The notes under the pieces were generated by a model. The model searched no databases. It was not told the origin of the DNA and was given only the letters and a program-made list of their open reading frames with translations. This document shows, piece by piece, positions 23,586 through 31,545 of a stretch of DNA of 64,000 bases (its first letter is position 1; the number at the start of each line of letters is the position of its first letter). Position numbers and translations under genes: made by a program. The stretch comes from Microtetraspora malaysiensis. Lineage in GTDB: Bacteria > Actinomycetota > Actinomycetes > Streptosporangiales > Streptosporangiaceae. The stretch lies in NCBI RefSeq assembly GCF_001528665.1, contig NZ_BBYJ01000007.1, positions 455,953-519,952 of the forward strand. Direction: 5' to 3'.

Positions 23586-24703
23586 CGGTCTCCCCGTCTC
23601 CGGACGACCCAGGCGGCGACCTGCGTACGGGAGGAGAAGTTGAGCTTGGCCAGGATGTGCTCCATGTGCGCCTCGGCGGTGCGTTTCGAGATCACCAGCT
23701 TCTCCGCCACCTCGCGGTTGGACAAGCCGTCCGCGACGAGTTCGGCGACCTCGTGCTCGCGCCGGGTCAGCACCGGCGGGCCGCCCATGTCGGACGTACG
23801 GCGCGGGCAGGGGACGGGCCGGTCGCGGTTGTGACCGCGCGGCGGCCGCCCGGCGCCCGCCCGCGGCACGCGGAAGCGGACCTCGCCGCCACTCTCCTCT
23901 CGGATCAGGAGGGACTTGTCGATCAGGCCGATGAGAGCGTCGAGCAGCTCGGCGGGCGGCGGGATGTCCGCGCAGACCCGTTCGGCGTCGGCCAGGCCGA
24001 ACAGGCCGGGGAACGCGGCGACCCGCGACCACACATGCCGTTCGTCCGGCGAGCACAGTTCGAGGGCGCGGTCCAGGGCCCCGCGCGCGGCCGTCTCGTG
24101 GAAGGGGTCGTCGAGCAGGTCCTCGATCGCCGGCTCGGGTTCGGCGCACAGCCGTCGCGCCGCCAGCTCGATCGCGGAGGGCATCCGGCCGAGCCGTTCG
24201 CACAGCCGGGCGGCAGCCTTGCGGTTCACGTCCGCGATGCCGCGGCCGGGCGCGCGGCCGGCCAGCAGCGCGACGGCGTCGGCGGGCGGCAGCGGGCCGA
24301 CGGGGAGCAGGTGCTCTCCCACGACGCCGAGTGAGCGCCGCCCGGTCGCCAGGATGCGTAGGCCGGGCGCGTTCCTGAGGAGCGACTCGGCGAGCGCCGC
24401 GCAGGGCCCGGCCAGGCGCTCGACACCGTCGAGGAGGAGCAGGAGGCGGCCGTCCCCCGCGCCGACCGCCTGGACGGCGGTGCGGGCGAGCGCCGCCGGG
24501 CCGGCTTCCCGGGACACGTCCACGACGTGGACCCCGCCGGAGAAGGCCTTGCGCACGCTCCACGCGGCTTCCTCCGCCAGCCGCGACTTCCCGACGCCGG
24601 AGAGCCCGGTCAGGGTCACCAGTCGCGAACGGCCGAGCAGCCGCCTGATCTGTGCGATCTCGGCCCGGCGGCCGAGGAAGGCCGGAAGATCGCGTCGCTC
24701 CAT
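23582..24703 (-). CDS. Short STAND ATPase-LuxR regulator
   Basis: 373 aa from ATG at 24703 (GAGG five bases in front). P-loop GLSGVGKSRLAEEA at residues 33-46, a Walker B-like LLLLDGVERL, then a poorly conserved middle, and a C-terminal LuxR HTH (LTRREHEVAELVADGLSNRE ... EHILAKLNFSSR). Compared with its neighbour it lacks the TPR region, so the ATPase is fused almost directly to the HTH through an Arg/Pro-rich linker (PRAGAGRPPRGHNRDR). Translationally coupled to the 755-aa gene by a 4-bp overlap. It is the first gene of the three-gene array. Confidence 0.85.
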   Translation of the reverse strand: MERRDLPAFLGRRAEIAQIRRLLGRSRLVTLTGLSGVGKSRLAEEAAWSVRKAFSGGVHVVDVSREAGPAALARTAVQAVGAGDGRLLLLLDGVERLAGPCAALAESLLRNAPGLRILATGRRSLGVVGEHLLPVGPLPPADAVALLAGRAPGRGIADVNRKAAARLCERLGRMPSAIELAARRLCAEPEPAIEDLLDDPFHETAARGALDRALELCSPDERHVWSRVAAFPGLFGLADAERVCADIPPPAELLDALIGLIDKSLLIREESGGEVRFRVPRAGAGRPPRGHNRDRPVPCPRRTSDMGGPPVLTRREHEVAELVADGLSNREVAEKLVISKRTAEAHMEHILAKLNFSSRTQVAAWVVRRRGDR

Positions 24704-24881
24704 CGCAGCCTCGAATCGTGGGGGGACTTCACTGCACCCGGCGCTCCGGTGCACGAATGGTAACCCCGGCATCGCGCACGGGAACGGGCGTTTCACCGGT
24801 TGCCGTGCGGGAACCGCAATCGCCGCTTCGAGGCGGGCATTAGACTCTGCGCCACTGCCAGCACGCGCGAACGAGGATTGT

Positions 24882-25613
24882 ATGTCTGGGTATGACCGGG
24901 TAGTCCAGCCGGCGGCTGGAGACGAGGCACTGGAGAACCACCTCGGTGGGGACGAGGCCAAGAACTACCGGCAGTACGAGTTCGACATGGTCGCGCCGCA
25001 CGTGGGCCGCTCGATGCTGGAGATCGGATCGGGTCTTGGGCACTTCGCGGAGCAGTTTCTCCCCCGGCTCGACCGGCTCGTGGTGAGCGACTTCGACCCC
25101 TACTGCGTGGACCAGCTCAAGCAGCGCTTCACCGAGCGCGACGACATCTCGGTCCTCCAGTTCGGCCTGCCGACGGAGATCCCCCTGGACGACCCCGTCG
25201 ACACGGTGATCATGATGAACGTCCTTGAGCACATCGAGGAGGACGTCGAGGCGCTGCGCTCCCTCGCCAAGGTGACCAAGCCGGGCGGGCGCATCGTCAT
25301 CTGGGTGCCCGGATACATGCAGCTGTACGGCGAATTCGACCGCAAGGTCGGCCACGTCACCCGTTACACCCCGGCGACGCTGGGCCGTTCGGTGGTGGCC
25401 GCCGGGCTGCGTCCCCAGGTGCTCAAGCCGATCAACTTCCTGGGCGGCATCGCCTGGTGGGCCGCGGTGCGGCGCGGCGGGGTGGGCTACCCCGACCCGC
25501 GGCTGGTCAAGATCTACGACCGGACCGTCGTCCCGGCCACGCGCTTCATCGAGCGGTTCGTCCGGCCCCCGTTCGGCCAGACGGTCTTCTGCGTCGCCCG
25601 CGTTCCCGGCTAG
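24882..25613 (+). CDS. Class I SAM-dependent methyltransferase
   Basis: 243 aa from ATG at 24882, preceded by GAGGATTGT. Motif I MLEIGSGLGHFAEQFL at about residues 46-60, an acidic motif II end (VVSDFDPYC), and motif IV MMNVLEHIEEDVEAL. Similar proteins methylate small molecules or glycosylation precursors; the substrate cannot be told from sequence. The C-terminal part has a hydrophobic stretch (NFLGGIAWWAAV), possibly peripheral membrane contact. Divergent from the STAND array. Confidence 0.85.
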   Translation: MSGYDRVVQPAAGDEALENHLGGDEAKNYRQYEFDMVAPHVGRSMLEIGSGLGHFAEQFLPRLDRLVVSDFDPYCVDQLKQRFTERDDISVLQFGLPTEIPLDDPVDTVIMMNVLEHIEEDVEALRSLAKVTKPGGRIVIWVPGYMQLYGEFDRKVGHVTRYTPATLGRSVVAAGLRPQVLKPINFLGGIAWWAAVRRGGVGYPDPRLVKIYDRTVVPATRFIERFVRPPFGQTVFCVARVPG

Positions 25614-25702
25614 CCATCACACGCTCGGCCGCACGATCGGGCGTTTCGTGACGAATCCGGTCCGCCGCCGTCCGGGGCTTGCCCGTTTCCTGGGGGTTTC
25701 TG

Positions 25703-25722
25703 GTGCTACTCGCGGGTAGCAC
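25703..25722 (+). promoter_or_regulatory. Palindromic operator before acyl-CoA dehydrogenase 1
   Basis: GTGCTAC-N6-GTAGCAC is a perfect 7+7 inverted repeat whose core reads TACTCGCGGGTA. It lies 30 bp upstream of the ATG at 25752. The shape suits a TetR-family repressor; no such gene is adjacent. Confidence 0.5.
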
Positions 25723-25751
25723 GAAGGCATCCACTGCCTCAGGAGGTCGGC

Positions 25752-27629
25752 ATGACCGAATACGCCAAGGCACGCGAGGTCGCCGAGCAGGCCCGAGAGA
25801 CTGAGTGGGCCCGGCCGAGCTTCGGCAAGCAACTGTTCCTCGGGGACTTCCGGCTGGATCTCGTCCATCCCGCGCCGCGGCTCAGCGAGCGGCAGACGAC
25901 GAACGGCGAGCGGTTCCTCCAGACGCTCACCGCGTTTCTGCGCGACAGCGTCGATCCCGCGGTCATTGAGCGTTCCTCCGTCATCCCGGACGAAGTGGTC
26001 AAGGGCTTGCGCGGAATCGGCGCCTTCGGGATGACGATCGACGAGCAGTACGGCGGGCTCGGACTGAGTCACCTTTACTACTGCCGCGCGTTGATGCTGG
26101 TCGCGTCTTACTCTCCCGCGCTCGCGGCGCTCTTGTCGGCGCACCAGTCCATCGGCGTGCCGCAGCCGCTCAAGCTCTTCGGCACACCGGAGCAGAAGGA
26201 GCGTTTCCTGCCTCGATGCGCGCAGGGTGAGATTTCCGCATTTCTCCTGACCGAGCCGGATGTGGGGTCGGATCCGGCGCGGCTGGCGACGACGGCGACG
26301 CGCGACGGCGACGCGTACGTTCTCAACGGCGTCAAGCTGTGGACGACCAACGGCGTCGTGGCCGACCTGCTCGTCGTCATGGCCAGGACCGGCGCCCGGA
26401 TCTCCGCCTTCGTCGTCGAGGCCGACTCCCCCGGCATCACGGTCGAGCGCAGGAACGCGTTCATGGGCCTGCGCGGCATCGAGAACGGCGTGACCCGCTT
26501 CCACAAGGTCCGGGTCCCGGCGGAGAACCTCATCGGCCGCGAGGGGCAGGGCCTCAAGATCGCGCTCACTACGCTGAACACGGGCCGGCTGTCGCTGCCC
26601 GCGACGTGCGCGGGGGCGGCCAAGTGGACCGCCAAGATCGCCCGCGAGTGGGGCGCGGAGCGCGTCCAGTGGGGCCGACCGATCGGCGAGCACGAGGCCG
26701 TCGGTCGCAAGATCTCCTTCATCACCGCCACCGCGTACGCCATCGAGGCCGTGGTGGATCTGGCCGGGCGGCTGGCCGACGACGAGCGCAACGACATCAG
26801 GATCGAGGCCGCCCTGGCCAAGCTGTACGGCTCGGAGATGGCCTGGCAGATCGCGGACGACCTCGTCCAGATCAGGGGCGGGCGGGGCTACGAGACGGCC
26901 GAGTCACTCCAGGCCCGTGGCGAGCGCGGGGTGCCGGCCGAGCAGATGCTGCGGGACCTGCGCATCAACCGCATCTTCGAGGGCTCCACCGAGATCATGC
27001 ACCTGCTCATCGCGCGCGAGGCCGTGGACGCCCACCTGACGGTCGCCGGCGACCTCATCGACCCGAAGGCCGACCTTCGGGCCAAGGGCCGGGCGGCGAC
27101 CCGGGCCGGCGGGTTCTACGCCCGGTGGCTGCCCGGGCTCGTGACGGGGGCCGGCCAGCTCCCGAACTCGTACTCCGAGTTCGGGCCGCTCGCCCACCAC
27201 CTGAGGTACGTCGAGCGGACCTGCCGCAAGCTCGCCCGCTCCACCTTCTACGGCATGTCGCGCTGGCAGGGGAAGCTGGAGCACCGCCAGGGGTTCCTGG
27301 GGCGGATCGTCGACATCGGCGCCGAGCTGTTCGCGATGACCGCGACCTGCGTCCGCGCCCAGGAGGACGCGGTCACGCACGGGAACGCCGCGCTGGAGAT
27401 CGCGGACACCTTCTGCCGCCAGGCCCGGCTGCGCGTGGACGCGCTGTTCGCGCGGTTGTGGATCAACTCGGACACGGCCGACACCCGACTCGCCCGCCGG
27501 ATCCTGGCCGGCCGCTACACATTCGTCGACGAGGGCATCCTCGACGCCTCGACGGACGGTCCGTGGATCGCGTCCGGCGCCCCGGGGAAGTCGACCGCGA
27601 AGGACGTCCACCGCACCATTCCGTCATAA
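25752..27629 (+). CDS. Acyl-CoA dehydrogenase (long form)
   Basis: 625 aa, longer than the usual 380-aa enzyme. The canonical FAD-binding core (PELFG... SAFLLTEPDVGSDPARL, GVKLWTTNG, GRGYETAESLQ, RINRIFEGSTEIM) occupies roughly residues 60-430, followed by an additional C-terminal helical domain of about 190 aa as in very-long-chain or ACAD9-like enzymes. Catalyses the first step of fatty acid beta-oxidation. ATG at 25752 follows AGGAGGTCGGC. It converges on a thiolase gene, consistent with a fatty-acid degradation locus. Confidence 0.93.
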   Translation: MTEYAKAREVAEQARETEWARPSFGKQLFLGDFRLDLVHPAPRLSERQTTNGERFLQTLTAFLRDSVDPAVIERSSVIPDEVVKGLRGIGAFGMTIDEQYGGLGLSHLYYCRALMLVASYSPALAALLSAHQSIGVPQPLKLFGTPEQKERFLPRCAQGEISAFLLTEPDVGSDPARLATTATRDGDAYVLNGVKLWTTNGVVADLLVVMARTGARISAFVVEADSPGITVERRNAFMGLRGIENGVTRFHKVRVPAENLIGREGQGLKIALTTLNTGRLSLPATCAGAAKWTAKIAREWGAERVQWGRPIGEHEAVGRKISFITATAYAIEAVVDLAGRLADDERNDIRIEAALAKLYGSEMAWQIADDLVQIRGGRGYETAESLQARGERGVPAEQMLRDLRINRIFEGSTEIMHLLIAREAVDAHLTVAGDLIDPKADLRAKGRAATRAGGFYARWLPGLVTGAGQLPNSYSEFGPLAHHLRYVERTCRKLARSTFYGMSRWQGKLEHRQGFLGRIVDIGAELFAMTATCVRAQEDAVTHGNAALEIADTFCRQARLRVDALFARLWINSDTADTRLARRILAGRYTFVDEGILDASTDGPWIASGAPGKSTAKDVHRTIPS

Positions 27630-27646
27630 CCGCCGCAAACACGGAC

Positions 27647-27677
27647 CGGCCCGGGCGGTCACCCCGCCCGGGCCGGA
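27647..27677. terminator. Terminator of acyl-CoA dehydrogenase 1
   Basis: A stem of 13 bp (CCGGCCCGGGCGG with its complement) around a short TCAC-type loop starts 18 bases past the stop. Confidence 0.75.
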
Positions 27678-27689
27678 TCGCTCTCATCA

Positions 27690-27719
27690 GGCCCGGCCGG
27701 GGAGAACCCGCCGGGCCTT
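27690..27719 (-). terminator. Terminator of the thiolase gene
   Basis: AGGCCCGGC (27690-27698) pairs with GCCGGGCCT (27711-27719), lying directly after the thiolase stop on the minus strand. Together with the preceding hairpin it insulates the two converging genes. Confidence 0.65.
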
Positions 27720-27724
27720 CGGCG

Positions 27725-28870
27725 TCAGAGACGCTCGATGATGGTCACGTTCGCCTGGCCGCCGCCCTCGCACATCGTCTGCAGGCCGTACCGGCCGCCG
27801 GTGCGCTCCAGCTCGTGGAGCAGCTTCGTCATCAGGATCGCGCCGGTGCCGCCAAGCGGGTGGCCGAGCGCGATGGCGCCGCCGTTCGGGTTGGTCCGGG
27901 CCGGGTCGGCGCCGATCTCCTTGAGCCATGCGAGCGGCACCGGGGCGAACGCCTCGTTGATCTCGACGACGTCGATGTCGTCGATGCCCAGCCCGGCCTT
28001 CGCCAGGGCCTTCTTGGTCGCCGGGATGGGCGCGGTCAGCATGTACACCGGGTCGTCGCCGGTGAGCGTGAGGGTGACGATGCGGGCCCGGGGCACCAGG
28101 CCGTGCTCGCGGACCGCGCGCTCCGACGCGATCAGCACCGCTCCGGACCCGTCGGAGATCTGCGACGAGGTCGCCGCGGTGATCCTCCCGCCCTCGCGCA
28201 GCGTCTTGAGCCCGGCCATCTTCTCCAGGGTGGTGTCCGGCCGGGGGCCCTCGTCGTCCTCGACGCCGTTGACGGGGGCGATCTGCTCCTTGAAGTAGCC
28301 GTTGGCGACGGCCTTGGCGGCACGCTGGTGGCTCTCGTAGGCGAACCGCTCCAGCTCGTCGCGGCTCAGGTCCCACTTCTCGCACATCAGCTCGGCGCCG
28401 CGGAACTGCGAGATCTCCTGCGTGCCGTACCGCTCGACCCACCTGTCGCCGAACGGGAGCGGCATGCCCTTCTCCAGCGCGGCGGTGATGGTCGACCCCA
28501 TGGGGACGATCGACATCGACTCGACGCCGGCGGCCACGACCAGGTCCTGGGTGCCGGACAGGACACCCTGCGCGGCGAAGTGGATCGCCTGCTGGGACGA
28601 GCCGCACTGCCGGTCGATGGTGACCCCGGCGACGTTCTCCGGCAGACCGGCCGACAGCCAGGCGTTGCGGGCGATGTCCATCGACTGGGGGCCGAACTGC
28701 ATGACGCAGCCCATGATCACGTCGTCGACGGCGGACGGGTCGACGCCGGTGCGCTCGACCAGCGCCTGGAGCGTGTGCGCGGCCAGGTCGGTGGGGTGGA
28801 CCGCCGACAGCCCGCCCTTCTTCTTACCGACAGGGGTGCGGACCGCCCCGACGATGTACGCCTCTGCCAC
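27725..28870 (-). CDS. Acetyl-CoA C-acyltransferase (thiolase)
   Basis: 381 aa from GTG at 28870, chosen because GTGGGAGGCACT is directly in front; an in-frame GTG at 28882 is the alternative. The catalytic Cys is in DRQCGSSQQAIHFA, the second active site in ALGHPLGGTGAIL, and NEAFAPVPLAW carries the conserved Asn-Glu-Ala-Phe. The C-terminal Cys block has become TMCEGGGQAN. Degradative FadA-type thiolase, last step of beta-oxidation, releasing acetyl-CoA. An inverted repeat lies 17 bp upstream. Confidence 0.95.
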   Translation of the reverse strand: MAEAYIVGAVRTPVGKKKGGLSAVHPTDLAAHTLQALVERTGVDPSAVDDVIMGCVMQFGPQSMDIARNAWLSAGLPENVAGVTIDRQCGSSQQAIHFAAQGVLSGTQDLVVAAGVESMSIVPMGSTITAALEKGMPLPFGDRWVERYGTQEISQFRGAELMCEKWDLSRDELERFAYESHQRAAKAVANGYFKEQIAPVNGVEDDEGPRPDTTLEKMAGLKTLREGGRITAATSSQISDGSGAVLIASERAVREHGLVPRARIVTLTLTGDDPVYMLTAPIPATKKALAKAGLGIDDIDVVEINEAFAPVPLAWLKEIGADPARTNPNGGAIALGHPLGGTGAILMTKLLHELERTGGRYGLQTMCEGGGQANVTIIERL

Positions 28871-28886
28871 AGTGCCTCCCACAGGA

Positions 28887-28905
28887 AACCGAGCAATGTT
28901 CGGTT
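28887..28905 (-). promoter_or_regulatory. Inverted repeat before the thiolase gene
   Basis: AACCGA-N7-TCGGTT, 17 bp upstream of the thiolase GTG. A second small palindrome GAACGTTC lies at 28923-28930. Probably a repressor site over the promoter; the regulator is not identified. Confidence 0.45.
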
Positions 28906-29045
28906 ATCTGGAGGCTACAACAGAACGTTCATCCATGTATGCCGCGATATGAGAGTTAACCGAAGCCATACCCGGCACACGGCCGCAGACCCCCCGTGAA
29001 CCGGGACCGTGCGGACCGTGGTCGGCCGCCCCCGCGCCGCGGCGC

Positions 29046-29945
29046 TCAGTCCTCCGCGTAGCGGGTGCTCGTCATGGTGGCGTACACGATCACGTTGTCC
29101 ACATAGTGGCCCGTGTTGCGGTTGTACGACCCGCCGCAGGTGATCAGCCTCAGCTCGGCGTTGTCCTGGGAGCCGTAGACCCGGTCCGTGGGGAAGGTCT
29201 GCTTGTTCGCCTGCTCGACCCCGCCCACCGTGAAGATCGCCACCGTGCCGTCCATCCGGACGACCTCGATCGTGTCGCCGTGCCTGAGTTCGTGCAGCCG
29301 GGTGAAGACGGCGCTGCGCGTCGTGGTGTCCTTGTGGCCCAGCATGACGGCGGGACCCGGCTCACCCGCCGTGGGGCCGCCGCGATACCAGCCGACGAGG
29401 TTGTGGTTGTTGATCGGCGGCGTCTCGATGGCGCCGCTCTTGTCGGTGCCGACGGACTTGATCGGAGCGCTCACCCCGATCTTGGGGATGATCAGCCGCT
29501 TGGGTGACGACGGTTGCATCGCAGGGGCCGCGGGAAGCGGCGCCACCGGCGGGGGCGCGGTCGCGGCGGCCTGCGTCAACGGCTGGTCCGTGCCGCCCGG
29601 CCCGACCGTGGGGGCCAGGCCGTCCGACCTGATCTTCAAGGTCTGCCGGGCCGGCGACTGGTACTCCTCAGGCGAGCCGATGATGAAGAACACGCCGACG
29701 ACCACGGTCACGATGCCCGCGATCGCGGCCAGGATCAGCACCCCGCGGATGGCCGCCGTGCCGCCGCCCTGCGCCTGCGGTTGCGGCTCCGGCTCCTGGT
29801 ACGCCTGCGGATACACGACCGGGGCCGGGTGGAACACCGGCTGGCCGTACACGGGCGGCGGCTGGCCGGGCGCGCCGTAGGGCGGCACCGGCTGCCCCGC
29901 CGGGTACTGGCCCGGCGGGTACTGGCCCGGCGGCGGTGTGGTCAC
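29046..29945 (-). CDS. Sortase (class E/F-like), cassette A
   Basis: 299 aa from GTG at 29945. A Pro/Gly/Tyr-rich cytoplasmic N-terminus with repeats (PPGQYPPGQYPAGQ), one transmembrane helix (AIRGVLILAAIAGIVTVVVGVFFI, about residues 65-88), then the sortase barrel starting at RLIIPKIGVSAPI. Catalytic His204 in MLGHKDT, Cys270 in LRLITCGG, and a candidate Arg276 in SYNRNTG. It cuts a C-terminal sorting signal and attaches the protein to the wall. Nine bases downstream of its likely substrate gene, same strand. Class is judged from the ITCGG motif. Confidence 0.9.
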   Translation of the reverse strand: MTTPPPGQYPPGQYPAGQPVPPYGAPGQPPPVYGQPVFHPAPVVYPQAYQEPEPQPQAQGGGTAAIRGVLILAAIAGIVTVVVGVFFIIGSPEEYQSPARQTLKIRSDGLAPTVGPGGTDQPLTQAAATAPPPVAPLPAAPAMQPSSPKRLIIPKIGVSAPIKSVGTDKSGAIETPPINNHNLVGWYRGGPTAGEPGPAVMLGHKDTTTRSAVFTRLHELRHGDTIEVVRMDGTVAIFTVGGVEQANKQTFPTDRVYGSQDNAELRLITCGGSYNRNTGHYVDNVIVYATMTSTRYAED

Positions 29946-29955
29946 TGCGGGGGCC

Positions 29956-30903
29956 TCACCGTTCGGCGGTGCGCCGCCGGGCCCGCAGCACGAGCCCTCC
30001 GGTGGCCGCCGCCAGGACCAGGGCGGTTCCCGTGAGCACGAACATCCGGCCGTCCGGCCCCGCGTCCGCGCCGCCCCCGGTGGCCGCGCCGCCGCCGGGG
30101 GTCTTCTTGACCTGCGTGTCCTTGGACGGCTTCGCGGTCACGGTCTTGAGGACGGTGTGCGTTCCCAGCGGCGACGGGGATTCCGTCGGGCTCGGCGAGG
30201 CAGAGGGGGAGGCGGAGGGAGAGGCGGAGGGAGAGGCGGAGGGAGAGGCGGATGGGGAAGCCCCGGCCGCCGTCAGCTGAACCGTCGCCAATGCAGGAAG
30301 AGTGTTCGAGGGAGCATCCGCCGCGATCTTGCACTCGTACAGCTTCGCCGGCGTGGCGGCCGCTCCTTCCGCGGCGGGCTTCACCACGTTCAGTGCGAAG
30401 TCCTTGGCCGTGAGGACGATGGACGACGCCCCGGCGGACGGGGTGATGGTCAGCGTCGCCGCGGGCAACGGCCCGAGCGGAGATTCCTTGGGTATCTGGG
30501 CCGCCACCGAGGCGGAAGGCGAGGGCGTGGAGACCGCCGCCGTCGCGGTATCCGGGCTCACCGACGCCACGACCGTGGGGTGCAGCTGGATCCACGCGCC
30601 CGCCGGGATCTCCTCGGGCGCGGTCAGCGGGGAAGCCGTGAGGGCCGTGATGGTCAACGTGGCCGTGAACTGCGTCCCGACCGTCGCGGACGTCGGCGCC
30701 TGCAGGTTCACGGTGAAGTCATGGGTCACGGCCGTCTGCGCCTGACCGTCGACATACGGAGTGCAGCTGTATGTCACAGACTTGCTGTCCGCGAGCGCCC
30801 CGACCGCCGAAAAGACGCCGATCAGGACGGCTGCGCTGGCTGCTCCGGCGGCGGCTCTCGTGGCGATACGACGCCGTGCCTTTGACTTCAGCACTTCCTT
30901 CAC
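29956..30903 (-). CDS. Secreted wall protein, probable sortase substrate A
   Basis: 315 aa from GTG at 30903. The signal peptide (AASAAVLIGVFSAVGALADS) precedes a beta-sandwich-like region opening with VTYSCTPYVDG (Cys47) and closing with LYECKIAA. These two Cys probably form a disulfide and have counterparts in the cassette B substrate. A PSAS-repeat linker (SPSASPSASPSAS) follows. The tail is VKKTPGGGAATG (residues 265-276), then acidic/Gly spacer, a hydrophobic helix (MFVLTGTALVLAAATGGLVL) and RARRR. This has sorting-signal architecture but not LPxTG. Directly upstream of its sortase. Confidence 0.8.
   Translation of the reverse strand: MKEVLKSKARRRIATRAAAGAASAAVLIGVFSAVGALADSKSVTYSCTPYVDGQAQTAVTHDFTVNLQAPTSATVGTQFTATLTITALTASPLTAPEEIPAGAWIQLHPTVVASVSPDTATAAVSTPSPSASVAAQIPKESPLGPLPAATLTITPSAGASSIVLTAKDFALNVVKPAAEGAAATPAKLYECKIAADAPSNTLPALATVQLTAAGASPSASPSASPSASPSASPSASPSPTESPSPLGTHTVLKTVTAKPSKDTQVKKTPGGGAATGGGADAGPDGRMFVLTGTALVLAAATGGLVLRARRRTAER
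30211..30252. repeat. 12-bp tandem repeat within substrate A
   Basis: The unit GGCGGAGGGAGA is repeated about three and a half times and encodes the Ser-Pro-Ser-Ala linker of the wall protein. Such arrays readily change copy number by slippage. Confidence 0.8.
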
Positions 30904-30974
30904 TCCCGTGGTCGGTTTCGGTCGGGGCTTTACCAGGCGTACCAGGATTCCGCGCTTGTGTCTCAGTTAGGTAG

Positions 30975-30984
30975 AGATCTTATG
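30975..30984 (-). promoter_or_regulatory. Motif shared by both sortase-cassette promoters (copy A)
   Basis: AGATCTTATG (CATAAGATCT on the coding strand), 72 bp upstream of the substrate A start. The identical 10-mer occurs 55 bp upstream of substrate B. It could be an extended -10 (TAAGAT) or a regulator site. Confidence 0.45.
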
Positions 30985-31052
30985 AACTCTGTCTGGGAAT
31001 CGCCTCATATGTAGCAAAACAGAGTCAAGAAAGCCCGGAGAACCTGGAAGCC

Positions 31053-31415
31053 TCACTGACCGGTACGGCGCAGCACCATGTACCCCTCACGGTCGAAAAC
31101 CGCCTGGTAGCCCTGCTGAAGCAGCTCGTCGACCCGGGCGGTGAACATGCCGAGCACGGGGCTCCCTGGCCCCGAGAAGTGCGCGTACCCTCGCACCGGC
31201 GGATCGGCAGGGGGCCGAGGTGGGCCTGTTCGACGTTGCGTGGGGCGATCGAGGTGCCGACTCGTCGCGCCGAAGAGGAGCTCGCCCGAGATCACCCCGG
31301 CCGCGTCGTCGACACCCCGATGGGACAGCCTTCCCAGACGCCCCCAAAGGGGGGAATCACCGGCGCTGACTGCGACCAACCACTTCCCATCAGGCGTCCG
31401 ATTTGGCGCTTTCAT
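31053..31415 (-). pseudogene. Degenerate C-terminal remnant of a DUF2079 membrane protein
   Basis: The last 29 residues of this 120-codon frame (TARVDELLQQGYQAVFDREG, then YMVLRRTGQ) closely match the C-terminus of the intact DUF2079 protein on the other strand (QQRVDELIGLGYQVVFKSEG, then YVVLHRG). The rest of the frame (about 31140-31415) has no hydrophobic segments and no resemblance to the family. I read it as the 3' end of a lost paralogue. Only the match near 31053-31140 is firm. A real small protein cannot be fully excluded. Confidence 0.65.
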
Positions 31416-31545
31416 GGCAATATCCGAGGTGCTAGCTTTGGTCGGCCTCGCGGAACGAGTGCCATCGGCCTTGACCGTGCGTCACCACCGCCGGCTCCAC
31501 CCGCGGCACCTTCCCGGATCGAGCGCCTCAGGGAGAGGATCACAC

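Larger units (their letters stand above)
30904..31545. other. Intergenic and relic region before the DUF2079 gene
   Basis: This stretch contains the AGATCTTATG promoter motif of cassette A (30975-30984), an AT-richer segment (30985-31030), the apparent remnant of a minus-strand DUF2079 gene (31053-31415) and the leader of the plus-strand DUF2079 gene. The plus-strand frame is open back to 31141 but shows no protein-like sequence before the ATG at 31546. Confidence 0.5.

Noticed and set aside
21144-23834. 896-codon plus-strand frame over the STAND array
   Set aside because: Opposite strand encodes clear P-loop and LuxR motifs; this frame has none.
26339-28999. 886-codon plus-strand frame across acyl-CoA dehydrogenase and thiolase
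   Set aside because: It runs in a shifted frame through one real gene and antisense through another, and crosses two terminators.
31141-31545. N-terminal extension of the DUF2079 protein from 31141
   Set aside because: The ATG at 31546 has a good Shine-Dalgarno and starts at a family-like N-terminus; upstream translation is low-complexity and overlaps the relic.
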